From an uncultured Stenotrophomonas sp. (GTDB lineage Bacteria > Pseudomonadota > Gammaproteobacteria > Xanthomonadales > Xanthomonadaceae), in NCBI RefSeq assembly GCF_945952405.1, contig NZ_CAMFIA010000015.1:1-64000 (forward strand): DNA of 64,000 nt, read 5' to 3'. A model generated the notes under the pieces. That model made no database searches. It was not told the DNA's origin and saw only the letters and a program-made list of their open reading frames with translations. Shown piece after piece: positions 1-10,476 of this stretch (position 1 is the first letter of the stretch; every line of letters begins with the position of its first letter). The translations under genes and the position numbers were made by a program.

Positions 1-173
1 AGTAGATCCACGCCCTGCGTGGACGGCAGTAGATCCACGCCCTGCGTGGACGGCAGTAGATCCACGCCATGCGTGGATGGGCAGCTGGCCCGGCCAGAGC
101 GTGCCGACCCACGGTCGGCACCCACCAGAATCAGCACCTACCTGACAATGCCGACCCACGGTCGGCAGCCACC
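1..173. repeat. SMAG (GTAG-type REP) cluster, five units
   Basis: Three head-to-tail copies of a 27-base unit begin near positions 2, 29 and 56. Each starts GTAGATCCACGC and folds into an ATCCACGC/GCGTGGA hairpin. Two further units of the TGCCGACC/GGTCGGCA subtype lie in the opposite orientation at about 101-125 and 149-172. GTAG-headed palindromes of this kind are the SMAG REP family of S. maltophilia. The cluster sits just beyond the stop of rnt, where such elements often act as mRNA 3' ends. Confidence 0.85.
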
Positions 174-182
174 TGCTGCGCT

Positions 183-842
<660 letters not shown>

Positions 843-956
843 CTAGCAGAGCGCTCCTGAGCGCCCGGCCAGCCTTGGCGGCACGAGGTGCCTGCGTGGG
901 GGAGTGTCGACCCCGGTTGACACCTGCCAGAGCGCGCCGCCCGCCCGGGCAGAACC

Positions 957-1012
957 CGGTAGGTGCCAACCTGGGGTGGCACACGGTGCGCCGGCCAAGG
1001 TCGGCATCTAGC
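957..1012. repeat. Degenerate SMAG repeat pair
   Basis: Two imperfect palindromes, GGTAGGTGCCAACC..GGTGGCAC (about 957-982) and GGCCAAGGTCGGCATCTA (about 992-1010), lie between rnt and the DoxX gene. They match the TGCCGACC-type SMAG subtype with several mismatches. The second sits directly after the DoxX stop. Confidence 0.6.
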
Positions 1013-1529
1013 GGGCTGCGGGCCGCGCAGGCGTGGCCGAGGGAGACCCGCGCGTCAGCCATGCATCCACGCTCAGCCTGCCGGCACCGGTGAAGATCAG
1101 TGGCAGCAGCATTGCCATGAACAGCACCGGCAGTTTGAAGTTGCCGAAGCCCTGGTCACTGATCGCATAACCCATCGCGAGGTCGCCCAGCGAATCCCAT
1201 TGCATCGGCCAGTGCACCGCATAGGTCGCGACCACGGTCAGTACCAGCAGGCTGGCCGCGGCGAAGCGGGTGCCGAAGCCGAACAGCAGGCAGGCCGCGC
1301 CGACCAGCTCGAACCAGGTCGCCAGTTGCCAGTTCAGTGCGGCCGGCAGCTGGTCGAACGGGAACGGGAAGGCGTCCTGCAGATCGGCGAACCAGTTCTG
1401 GCCGTGCAGCTTCTCGCGGCCGGATTCGAAGTACTCCCAGGCCAGCAGCAGGCGCAGGCCGAGCGGCGCCAACCAGGGGGCGAGGCGGTCCAGCTGGCCG
1501 CGGGTAGCGGCCAGGGTCGGAAGGTTCAT
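1008..1529 (-). CDS. DoxX-family membrane protein (HvfD-like)
   Basis: 173-residue integral membrane protein with four predicted helices of the DoxX/TQO-small-subunit type (about residues 18-36, 72-92, 96-112, 130-150). It is the last gene of a four-gene minus-strand operon, 24 bp after the DUF2063 gene. DoxX proteins are the usual fourth member (HvfD/BufD) of MNIO operons that make EGKCG-type metallophores; their exact role, perhaps redox or transport support, is not settled. Family and context are clear; function is inferred. Confidence 0.85.
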   Translation of the reverse strand: MNLPTLAATRGQLDRLAPWLAPLGLRLLLAWEYFESGREKLHGQNWFADLQDAFPFPFDQLPAALNWQLATWFELVGAACLLFGFGTRFAAASLLVLTVVATYAVHWPMQWDSLGDLAMGYAISDQGFGNFKLPVLFMAMLLPLIFTGAGRLSVDAWLTRGSPSATPARPAAR

Positions 1530-1553
1530 CAGGGGATCTCCGCGGAAGGGGCG

Positions 1554-3520
<1,967 letters not shown>

Positions 3521-3679
3521 CGGTCGTGCTCCTGGGTGGTGTGGGCGGGTGCCCGGGTGGCCGGCAGGGATGCCGGTGGAAACGATGGTGCAGCGATCCT
3601 ACTCAACGAATCCTCGCCAAGAACTCAAATTTTCGTGAGGTTTGTTACAGAAGGGGAGACCGGTGGCCCCGGACAGGCC

Positions 3680-3772
3680 ATCCACGCGTGGCGTGGATCT
3701 ACCTCCGGCCGCCGGCCGGGCCAGACCGTGAGGGGATGAGCGGCCCCGGTGGATCCACGCCGCGCGTGGATG
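3680..3772. repeat. SMAG repeat pair, ATCCACGC subtype
   Basis: Two facing units, ATCCACGC..GCGTGGATCTAC (3680-3702) and GGATCCACGC..GCGTGGAT (3750-3772), flank a short spacer. It is the same subtype as the tandem units at the start of the window. Confidence 0.8.
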
Positions 3773-3787
3773 CAGCGCCGGGACGGA

Positions 3788-3823
3788 CAAAAACAATGGC
3801 CGCTGTCACCAGGACAGCGGCCA
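3788..3823 (-). terminator. Rho-independent terminator of phoU (pst operon end)
   Basis: A perfect 11-bp stem (3797-3807 with 3813-3823) and a 5-base loop. Read on the minus strand it is followed by ATTGTTTTTG, a proper U-tract. It lies 34 bp beyond the phoU stop. Confidence 0.9.
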
Positions 3824-3856
3824 CCTTGGACTCAACTCCGGTGTTGCAGTGCAGCG

Positions 3857-4564
3857 TCAGAGCTGGCCGGTGCTGGAGGTCTCGTCGCGCTTCTCACGCG
3901 GCGGCAGCGGCTGCTCGCCATGCACCAGGAACCACACGTTCTCGGCGATGTTGGTGGCGTGGTCACCCACGCGCTCCAGGTTCTTGGCCATGAACAGCAG
4001 GTGCGTGCAGGGGGTGATGTTGCGCGGGTCTTCCATCATGTAGGTCAGCAGCTCGCGGAACAGCGCGGTGTACTGCGCGTCCAGGCGGGCGTCGTCCTCG
4101 CGCAGGGCCAGGGCGGCATCGGCGTCGTTGTCGCGGTAGGCCGCGATGGCGCGGCGCACCTGCTGCGCGGCCAGGCGGCCAAGCGCGCGCAGGCCCTGGA
4201 TCTGTGGCAGCGGCGGTACCTTGCCGAGCGCGATCGAACGCTTGGCGACATTGGCCGCATAGTCGCCGATGCGCTCGATGTCGGCGGGGATGCGCAGGCC
4301 GGCGAGGATCTCGCGCAGGTCGCGCGCCATCGGGCCGCGCAGCGCCAGTCGCATCACGTCGTGGCTGATCTGCTGCTCCAGCGCGTCGATCGCTTCATCG
4401 TTGGCGATGATGCGATGCGCGGCGTTCTCGTCGCGCTTCTCGATGACGTCCATCGCCGCTTCCAGCTGGGCGACGGCCATCTCGCCCATGCGCACGATTT
4501 CGGCCACCAGACGCTGCTGTTCTTCGTCGTAGCTCTTGACGATATGGTCGTTGGGAAGATTCAT
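3857..4564 (-). CDS. phoU: Phosphate signalling protein PhoU
   Basis: 235 residues, the standard PhoU length. Two repeats of the three-helix PhoU domain are visible (about 15-105 and 118-215), with the metal-binding signatures ERIGDYAANVAKR in the first repeat and ERVGDHATNIAENV in the second. PhoU binds the PstB transporter and the PhoR kinase and holds PhoB signalling off when phosphate is plentiful. It is the last gene of the pst operon, 76 bp after pstB with SMAG repeats between, and ends at a strong terminator. Confidence 0.97.
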   Translation of the reverse strand: MNLPNDHIVKSYDEEQQRLVAEIVRMGEMAVAQLEAAMDVIEKRDENAAHRIIANDEAIDALEQQISHDVMRLALRGPMARDLREILAGLRIPADIERIGDYAANVAKRSIALGKVPPLPQIQGLRALGRLAAQQVRRAIAAYRDNDADAALALREDDARLDAQYTALFRELLTYMMEDPRNITPCTHLLFMAKNLERVGDHATNIAENVWFLVHGEQPLPPREKRDETSSTGQL

Positions 4565-4576
4565 GGTTGTTCCACT

Positions 4577-4637
4577 CTGTAAAGCCGAGCCATGCCCGAC
4601 TGACGTTGTCTGTAGAGTCGAGCCATGCTCGACTGAC
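4577..4637. repeat. SMAG repeat pair between pstB and phoU
   Basis: Two units, GTAAAGCCGAGCCATGCCCGAC (about 4579-4600) and GTAGAGTCGAGCCATGCTCGAC (about 4612-4633), lie in tandem inside the pst operon. Such an element inside an mRNA can stabilise upstream transcript or lower downstream expression. Confidence 0.8.
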
Positions 4638-4640
4638 CTT

Positions 4641-5471
4641 TCAGCCGAAGCGGCCGGTGATGTAGTCCTCGGTCTGCCGCTGCGACGGCTGCGAGAAGAT
4701 CACTTCGGTGCGATCGTGTTCGATCAGGTCGCCCAGGTACATGAAGGCGGTGTAGTCGGACACGCGGGCGGCCTGCTGCATGTTGTGGGTGACGATGACG
4801 ATGGTGTACTCGTGCTTGAGCTCTTCCACCAGCTGCTCGATGCGGCTGGTCGAGATCGGGTCCAGCGCCGAGGTCGGCTCGTCCAGCAGCAGCACCGACG
4901 GGCGCAGCGCCACCGCGCGGGCGATGCACAGGCGCTGCTGCTGGCCACCGGACAGGCCCAGTGCGCTCTGCCCCAGCTTGTCCTTCACCTCGTCCCACAG
5001 CGCGCCCTGGCGCAGCGCCTGCTCGACGCGGTCGGCCATGTCGGCCTTGGAGAGCTTTTCGTGGTGGCGGATGCCGTAGGCCACGTTCTCGAAGATGGTC
5101 ATCGGGAACGGCACCGGCTTCTGGAACACCATGCCGACCTTGCTGCGCAGGCGGTTCATCGGGTACTTCGGCGACAGGATGTTCTCGCCGTCCAGCAGCA
5201 CTTCACCGCGCGCTTCCAGCTTCGGATACAGCGCGTAGATGCGGTTGAAGATGCGCAGCAGGGTCGACTTGCCGCAACCGGAGGGGCCGATCAGCGCGGT
5301 CACGCGCTTTTCCGGAATCTCCAGGTTGATGCCCTTCAGGGCATGGAACTTGTCGTAGTAGAAGTCCAGTCCACGCGCGGCGAGCTTGACCGGAGCCGGC
5401 GTGTGCAGGTTCTCGTGCGAGGCCGGCACGGCGATGCGCTGCATCGGCACGGCGTTGGAGAGGTCGTTCAT
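4641..5471 (-). CDS. pstB: Phosphate ABC transporter ATP-binding protein PstB
   Basis: 276-residue ATPase of the high-affinity phosphate importer. Walker [10 protein letters not shown], signature LSGGQQQR, Walker [13 protein letters not shown] and the H-loop IVTHNMQQA are all intact. I prefer the ATG at 5471 because GGAAA lies just upstream; an ATG at 5498 that overlaps the pstA stop (giving 285 aa) is the alternative and would give coupled translation. It sits between pstA and phoU in the usual order. Confidence 0.95.
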   Translation of the reverse strand: MNDLSNAVPMQRIAVPASHENLHTPAPVKLAARGLDFYYDKFHALKGINLEIPEKRVTALIGPSGCGKSTLLRIFNRIYALYPKLEARGEVLLDGENILSPKYPMNRLRSKVGMVFQKPVPFPMTIFENVAYGIRHHEKLSKADMADRVEQALRQGALWDEVKDKLGQSALGLSGGQQQRLCIARAVALRPSVLLLDEPTSALDPISTSRIEQLVEELKHEYTIVIVTHNMQQAARVSDYTAFMYLGDLIEHDRTEVIFSQPSQRQTEDYITGRFG

Positions 5472-5490
5472 GGCGGTTTCCACGGAAAGG

Positions 5491-6354
5491 TCAGTCATGG
5501 GAGATACGGTTGCGCAGCAGGATGCCGCGAGCGGCAAGGCTGACCAGCAACACGAAGACAGTCAGCACCAGGGCACCGGCCCAGGCGAGCACCTGCCAGG
5601 ATTCATACGGGCTGCCGGCGAACTGGTTCATCACCACCGGCACCGAGGCCATCGGCTGGAAGATGTTGTTGTTCCAGTACTGGTTGCCGAAGGCGGTGAA
5701 CAGCAGCGGGGCGGTCTCGCCGGAGATGCGGGCCAGCGCCAGCAGGATGCCGGTGATGATGCCGGCCGAGGCGCTGCGGTACAGCACCTGCACGATCACC
5801 TTCCACTGCGGGATACCCAGCGACAAAGCCGCTTCGCGCATCTGCGAGGGCACCAGGCGCAGCATCTCGTCGGTGGTGCGCACCACCACCGGCAGCACGA
5901 TGAAGGCCAGCGACAGGGCACCGGCGAAGGCCGAGAAGTTGCCGCCGGTCTGCATCACGTACAGGGTGTAGACGAACAGGCCGAGCACGATCGACGGCGC
6001 CGACAGCAGGATGTCGTTGACGAAGCGGACCACGGTGCCGGCCTTGCGGGCGTTGCCGTACTCGGCCAGCCAGGTACCGGCCAGCACGCCCAGCGGCGTG
6101 CCGATGCCGATCGCCAGCGCACACATCACCGCACTGCCGAAGAAGGCGTTGGCGAGGCCACCTTCCTGCATCGGCGGCGGCGTCATCTTGGTGAACAGGT
6201 CCAGGTTGATGCCGGCCAGGCCCTTGGAGGCCAGGGTGAACAGGATCCAGCCGAGGAAGAACAGGCCGAACAGCGCGGTGGCGCAGGAGGCGGTGATCGC
6301 AACGACATTGCCGATGCGGCGGCGCAGGTACAGCGAATCAGCGGTGGTGGACAT
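5491..6354 (-). CDS. pstA: Phosphate ABC transporter permease PstA
   Basis: 287-residue inner-membrane permease with about six helices. The EAA-type cytoplasmic loop is visible as [15 protein letters not shown]. Its ATG overlaps the pstC stop (TGATG), so translation is coupled. It pairs with PstC to form the phosphate channel energised by PstB. Confidence 0.96.
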   Translation of the reverse strand: MSTTADSLYLRRRIGNVVAITASCATALFGLFFLGWILFTLASKGLAGINLDLFTKMTPPPMQEGGLANAFFGSAVMCALAIGIGTPLGVLAGTWLAEYGNARKAGTVVRFVNDILLSAPSIVLGLFVYTLYVMQTGGNFSAFAGALSLAFIVLPVVVRTTDEMLRLVPSQMREAALSLGIPQWKVIVQVLYRSASAGIITGILLALARISGETAPLLFTAFGNQYWNNNIFQPMASVPVVMNQFAGSPYESWQVLAWAGALVLTVFVLLVSLAARGILLRNRISHD

Positions 6355-7322
6355 CAGTTGCCCTCCTTGCGGGACAGGCGCATCAGCATCAGGCGGGCGA
6401 TCGCCAGCACCACGAAGGTGACGATGAACAGGACGAAGCCGAGCAGCAGCAGGGCCGAGCGATAGGTTTCAGTGGCTTCGCCGAAATCGTTGGCGATCAG
6501 CGCGGCGATGGTGGTGCCCGGCTCCAGCAGCGACGGCGACAGGCGCACGCTGTTGCCGATCACGAAGGCGACCGCCATCGTTTCGCCGAGGGCGCGGCCG
6601 AGGCCGAGGAAGATGCCGCCGATCACCGCCGAGCGGGTGTAGGGCAGGACGATGTCCCAGCTCACTTCCCACTTGGTCGAACCCAATGCGTACGCCGATT
6701 CCTTCAGGCGGGTCGGCACGGTCAGGAACACTTCGCGCATCACCGAGGAGATGAACGGGATGACCATGATGGCCAGCACGAAACCGGCGGTGAGCATGCC
6801 GATGCCGAGCGGCGGGCCCTGGAACATCGGGCCGATGATCGGCCATTCGCCCAGGGTCTCGTTGAGGAACGGGGTGACGTACTCGGTCATCACCGGCACC
6901 AGCACGAACAGGCCCCACATGCCGTAGATGATCGAGGGAATGCCGGCCAGCAGCTCGATGGCGGTGCCAACCGGGCCACGCAGCCAGCGCGGTGCGACTT
7001 CGGTGAGGAAGAAGGCGATGCCGAAGCTGACCGGCACGGCGATGACCATCGCGATCAGCGCGGTGACCAGGGTGCCGTAGATCGGCGCGAGCGCGCCGAA
7101 CTTGTTCTCGACCGGATTCCAGTCGGCCGAGAAGAAGAAGCTCAGGCCCTGCATCTGCAGGGCATGGCGGCCGCCCCACAGCATCGACAGCGCGGCACAG
7201 GCCAGGGCGATCAGGACGAAGATGACGGTGCCGACCAGCACCCATCGGAACAGTTTGTCGTTGCGGGCATCACGCGCATCACGCGTGGACGGGGCGGCTA
7301 CAGGCTGGGCGATGGCATTCAT
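6354..7322 (-). CDS. pstC: Phosphate ABC transporter permease PstC
   Basis: 322-residue permease with six to seven helices and the EAA loop KESAYALGSTKWEVSW. I placed the start at 7322 (MNAIAQPVAAP); the 20 residues upstream in the open frame are Arg/Pro-rich and out of family. No strong ribosome binding site precedes this ATG. A stem-loop separates it from the pstS gene upstream. Confidence 0.95.
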   Translation of the reverse strand: MNAIAQPVAAPSTRDARDARNDKLFRWVLVGTVIFVLIALACAALSMLWGGRHALQMQGLSFFFSADWNPVENKFGALAPIYGTLVTALIAMVIAVPVSFGIAFFLTEVAPRWLRGPVGTAIELLAGIPSIIYGMWGLFVLVPVMTEYVTPFLNETLGEWPIIGPMFQGPPLGIGMLTAGFVLAIMVIPFISSVMREVFLTVPTRLKESAYALGSTKWEVSWDIVLPYTRSAVIGGIFLGLGRALGETMAVAFVIGNSVRLSPSLLEPGTTIAALIANDFGEATETYRSALLLLGFVLFIVTFVVLAIARLMLMRLSRKEGN

Positions 7323-7370
7323 GGGGACGGCAGGGCCAGGAAGGGGCGGGGCGGCACGGCGTGGAAGAAG

Positions 7371-7395
7371 CGGTGCCCGCACGTGGCGGGCACCG
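7371..7395 (-). promoter_or_regulatory. Stem-loop in the pstS-pstC gap
   Basis: A perfect 10-bp stem (7371-7380 with 7386-7395, loop of five) lies 10 bp past the pstS stop, without a U-tract. Its position between a binding-protein gene and the permease genes suggests an attenuator or RNA-stability element that keeps PstS in excess over PstCAB. The function is inferred from position. Confidence 0.6.
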
Positions 7396-7404
7396 TCGTG
7401 TCCA

Positions 7405-8493
7405 TCACTTCAGGTCGGTCGCCCAGTAGGCCTCGATCTGCTTGACCAGTTCGGCCGGCAGCGGCACGTAGTGCAGCTCGTTGGCCTGGGCCTGGCCGTT
7501 CTCGAAGGCCCACTTGAAGAAGGCCAGCGTGTCCTGGTTGCGCTTGGCATCCTTCGGCTTCTTCTGCATCAGCATGAAGTTGGTGGCGGTGATCGGCCAC
7601 GCCTGGTCGCCCGGTGCGTTGGTGATGACCAGGTTGAAGTCCTTGGCGCTGGCCCAGTCGGCGCTGGCGGCCGCGGCGGCGAAGGTTTCCGCGCTCGGCT
7701 CGACCCAGTTGCCGGCCGCGTTCTGCATGGCGGTGTACGGCATGCCGTTCTGCAGCGCGTAGGCCAGTTCGACGTAGCCGATCGAGCCCTTGATCTGCTT
7801 CACGTACGAAGCCACGCCTTCATTGCCCTTGCCACCGACGCCGTCCGGCCACTGCACCGAGGTGCCTTCGCCGACCTTGCTCTTCCACTCCGGGCTGACC
7901 TTGGACAGGTAGTTGGAGAAGTTGAAGGTGGTGCCCGAGCCGTCCGAACGGTGGACCAGGGTGATCTTGCCGTCCGGCAGCTTCACGCCCGGGTTGGCGG
8001 CGACGATGGCCGGATCGTTCCAGGTCTTGACCTTGCCCAGGAAGATGTCGGCCAGCAGGGCGCCGCTCAGGCGCAGCTTGCCGCCTTCCAGGCCTTCGAT
8101 GTTGACCACCGGCACCACGCCGCCGATGGCGGACGGGAACTGGGCCAGGCCGGCCTGGGCCAGCTCTTCGCTGCTCAGCGGCTTGTCGGAGGAGCCGAAA
8201 TCGACGGTGCCGGCCTTGATCTGGGCGATGCCGCCGCCAGAGCCGATCGACTGGTAGTTGATCTTGGCGCCGGTGGTGGCGTTGTAGTCAGCCGACCATT
8301 TGGAGACCAGCGGGAAGATGAAGGAGGCGCCCGCGCCGGACACTTCGGCGGTCACCTTGGCACCGGCAGCGGCCGGGGCGGCGGCACCGTCGGCTGCCGG
8401 CTGCTGCGCGGCCTGCTTGTCGCCACCGCAGGCCGACAGGCCCAGGGCGATGGCCAGGGAAAGGGCGGCAAGGCCGGCCGAGTGCAGTTTCAT
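7405..8493 (-). CDS. pstS: Phosphate-binding lipoprotein PstS (copy 1, pstC-proximal)
   Basis: 362-residue periplasmic phosphate-binding protein. The N-terminus has a lipobox (LGLSAC, Cys at about residue 22) followed by an Ala/Gln-rich linker, so it should be membrane-anchored. Phosphate-binding motifs of the PstS family are present: GAGASFIFPLVSKW near the N-terminus of the domain and VHRSDGSGTTFNF in the middle. The ATG at 8493 has GGAG five bases upstream; a GTG six bases earlier overlaps that site and is unlikely. It is a close paralog of the next upstream gene. Confidence 0.96.
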   Translation of the reverse strand: MKLHSAGLAALSLAIALGLSACGGDKQAAQQPAADGAAAPAAAGAKVTAEVSGAGASFIFPLVSKWSADYNATTGAKINYQSIGSGGGIAQIKAGTVDFGSSDKPLSSEELAQAGLAQFPSAIGGVVPVVNIEGLEGGKLRLSGALLADIFLGKVKTWNDPAIVAANPGVKLPDGKITLVHRSDGSGTTFNFSNYLSKVSPEWKSKVGEGTSVQWPDGVGGKGNEGVASYVKQIKGSIGYVELAYALQNGMPYTAMQNAAGNWVEPSAETFAAAAASADWASAKDFNLVITNAPGDQAWPITATNFMLMQKKPKDAKRNQDTLAFFKWAFENGQAQANELHYVPLPAELVKQIEAYWATDLK

Positions 8494-8688
8494 GGTCACT
8501 CCATAGCGGGGAAGAGCCGACGTCGTCGGCGGATGCGGCTATGAAATGATGTTTTTGTTACAGCCGTATTACGACCATGACAGAGGTGTACTGGATCACG
8601 TTCTGACAAGGGTTTCACCGGGTTGGCGCCGGTCCCGCAGGCACCCGGGGACCCCGGATCTGCGCACGGATGTGACGATAGCTGCGAG

Positions 8689-8801
8689 GTAGAGCCGAGC
8701 CATGCTCGGTTGCGGGTGAGGCCAGGCCGGAAGCAGCCGAGCATGGCTCGGCTCTACAGGGGGGGGGCGAAGCCAGCCGGGCACGGGCTCGGCTCTACAG
8801 G
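8689..8801. repeat. SMAG cluster, AGCCGAGC subtype, three units
   Basis: GTAGAGCCGAGCCATGCTCGG (8690-8710), then two units in the opposite orientation ending GGCTCGGCTCTACAG (about 8732-8760 and 8772-8800). A run of nine G follows the second unit. Confidence 0.85.
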
Positions 8802-8827
8802 GGCGGTGGCGCCCGCAAACGAGAAGA

Positions 8828-8852
8828 GCGCGAGATCTCGAGGATCTCGCGC
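8828..8852 (-). terminator. Strong hairpin downstream of pstS copy 2
   Basis: Perfect 10-bp stem GCGCGAGATC (8828-8837) with GATCTCGCGC (8843-8852) and a 5-base loop. On the minus strand it is followed by TCTTCTCGTTT, a moderate pyrimidine tract. It probably ends or attenuates transcripts from the first pstS gene. Confidence 0.75.
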
Positions 8853-8912
8853 CCGGGTGGGGTCGGAGGGGGAGAGAGGACCCGCCGACCCCGTTCCTGC
8901 GGGGGAACTCGT

Positions 8913-9929
8913 TTACTTCAGGTTCTGCGACCAGTAGGTCTCGATCTGGCGGACCAGGCTGTCCGGCAGCGGCACGTAGTCCAGCTGGCGGGCCTGCGCG
9001 TCGCCGCTCTTGTAGACCCAGCGGAAGAACTCCTGGGTCGCCTTGCCGTTGGCGGCGTTCTTCGGCTTCTTGTGCACCAGGATGAAGTTGGTGGCGGTGA
9101 TCGGCCAGGATTCGGCGCCCGGGGCGTTGGTCATCACCAGGTAGAAGTCCTTGGCGTTGGCCCAGTCGGCGCTGGCGGCGGCGGCGGCGAACGAGGCATC
9201 GCTCGGCTGCACGAACTTGCCGGCGGCATTCTTCATCGCGGTGTACGACAGCTTGTTCTGCAGCGCGTAGGACAGTTCGACGTAGCCGATGCCGCCCTTG
9301 ATCTGCTTCACGTAGGCGGCAACGCCTTCGTTGCCCTTGCCGCCGATGCCGGCCGGCCACTGCACCGAGGTGCCTTCACCGACCGAGCTCTTCCACTCCG
9401 GGCTGACCTTGGACAGGTAGTTGACGAAGTTGAAGGTGGTGCCCGAGCCATCCGAACGGTGCACGACGGTGATCTTGGCGCTCGGCAGGGTCACGCCCGG
9501 GTTCAGCGCGGCAATGGCCGGGTCGTTCCAGGTCTTGATCTTGCCCAGGAAGATGTTGGCCAGCACGGTGCCGTCCAGCTTCAGCGCGCCCGGAGCGATG
9601 CCGGCCACGTTGACCACCGGCACCACGCCGCCGATCACCGACGGGAACTGGGCCAGGCCCGAGGCCGCCAGTTCTTCCGGCTTCAACGGGGCATCGGAGG
9701 AACCGAAGTCAACCGTCTTGGCCTTGATCTGGGCGATACCACCACCGGAGCCGATCGACTGGTAGTTGACCTTGTTGCTGGTGGCGGCGTTGTAGTCGGC
9801 CGACCACTTCGACATCACCGGGTAGATGAACGAGGCGCCCGCGCCGGTGATTTCAGCGGCGTTGGCGGCGAACACGGACGACGCTGCGAAGACGGCAACG
9901 GCAACGCGCGACTTGAAGGCGTGGATCAC
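8913..9929 (-). CDS. pstS: Phosphate-binding protein PstS (copy 2, promoter-proximal)
   Basis: 338-residue PstS paralog, first gene of the pst operon. The GTG start at 9929 has AGGAG eight bases upstream; the longer frame upstream lacks a plausible signal. Residues 1-24 are a type I signal peptide (cleavage after FAANA), so this copy is soluble whereas the other is a lipoprotein. The VHRSDGSGTTFNF and GAGASFIYPVMSKW motifs match copy 1 closely. Its place next to a PhoB half-site array marks it as the most strongly induced gene under phosphate starvation. Confidence 0.95.
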   Translation of the reverse strand: MIHAFKSRVAVAVFAASSVFAANAAEITGAGASFIYPVMSKWSADYNAATSNKVNYQSIGSGGGIAQIKAKTVDFGSSDAPLKPEELAASGLAQFPSVIGGVVPVVNVAGIAPGALKLDGTVLANIFLGKIKTWNDPAIAALNPGVTLPSAKITVVHRSDGSGTTFNFVNYLSKVSPEWKSSVGEGTSVQWPAGIGGKGNEGVAAYVKQIKGGIGYVELSYALQNKLSYTAMKNAAGKFVQPSDASFAAAAASADWANAKDFYLVMTNAPGAESWPITATNFILVHKKPKNAANGKATQEFFRWVYKSGDAQARQLDYVPLPDSLVRQIETYWSQNLK

Positions 9930-9983
9930 GGGGTGGCTCCTGGGTTGATTGGGATGCGGGGTTACCCGCCCGGCGCACATTCC

Positions 9984-10034
9984 ATAACGGTTCGATGACA
10001 GCGCAGGGACCGTTGTATGACGCCACCGTTACAG
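9984..10034 (-). promoter_or_regulatory. PhoB half-site array upstream of the pst operon
   Basis: Read on the minus strand, five 7-base blocks follow at an exact 11-base period: CTGTAAC, GCGTCAT, CGGTCCC, CTGTCAT, CCGTTAT, each separated by four bases. PhoB binds 7-base CTGTCAT-like repeats with 4-base spacers, so the fourth is perfect, three are 5/7 matches and the third is weak. The array ends 55 bp before the pstS GTG. Confidence 0.8.
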
Positions 10035-10369
10035 CGTTGCCTGCGGTACCTGCGGCAGCGGTGTGAAGGTTTGAAGTGAGCGCTGCGGCCGCTCCAAGGC
10101 AGCGCCGCGTGTTCCCGCGCATCCGCGCCCGTTCCCTGTATGTCGGCTGCTGCACATCACCGGTGGCAGGTGGTTGCCGCGGCCTGGGCATCGCGCAGCG
10201 ATGTTGCGTCATCCACACCCCGCCTGGCGCCGGTGGGCCGTCGCGCGGTGGGCCGCCGGGCCATCGATGCCGGTACAGATCGCCATATGCCGCAAGGGAT
10301 CGACAAGGATGGGGCGATAAATGCGTCGTACGCATGACGGCACGAAGAAATCTGTGGTTGGTGCTCAGG

Positions 10370-10387
10370 TTGTCATTCGGCTGTCAT
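10370..10387 (+). promoter_or_regulatory. Pho box upstream of the phosphate porin
   Basis: TTGTCAT-TCGG-CTGTCAT: two half-sites with the canonical 4-base spacer, matching 6/7 and 7/7 to the PhoB consensus. It lies 89 bp before the porin ATG, where it could replace the -35 element. Confidence 0.9.
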
Positions 10388-10476
10388 GGTTTTAACGGAA
10401 TGTTCGCAAAACGCTTGACCGGCCTGCCGGCGTGGCGTTCTGCCCAAGCCATTCCAACCCTCTGGAGAAATCCAAA

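Larger units (their letters stand above)
3521..3856. other. Intergenic region between precursor gene and phoU
   Basis: This 336-base gap must hold the promoter of the EGKCG operon on its low-coordinate side (about 3521-3660, somewhat AT-richer around 3600-3655). I cannot assign a clear -35/-10 pair or a metal-regulator operator. The rest contains two SMAG palindromes and the phoU terminator, listed separately. Confidence 0.5.
8494..8912. other. Intergenic region between the two pstS genes
   Basis: This 419-base gap contains, from the pstS copy 1 side, one CTGTCAT half-site on the minus strand (8577-8583), three SMAG units and a strong hairpin next to the upstream pstS. The half-site suggests that copy 1 may also have its own PhoB-activated promoter, but a second half-site at the right spacing is not clear. 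Confidence 0.5.
9930..10476. other. Divergent regulatory region, pst operon / phosphate porin
   Basis: 547 bases between divergent Pho genes. The pst side carries a five-half-site Pho array and the porin side a two-half-site Pho box. The middle (about 10080-10310) is G+C-rich with no convincing gene. A short palindrome ATGCGT-cgt-ACGCAT lies at 10321-10335, 35 bp before the porin Pho box; its binder is unknown. Confidence 0.6.

Noticed and set aside
1..81. Tandem 27-base repeats as a possible CRISPR array
   Set aside because: The units are directly adjacent without unique spacers, each folds into a SMAG hairpin and no cas gene is near.
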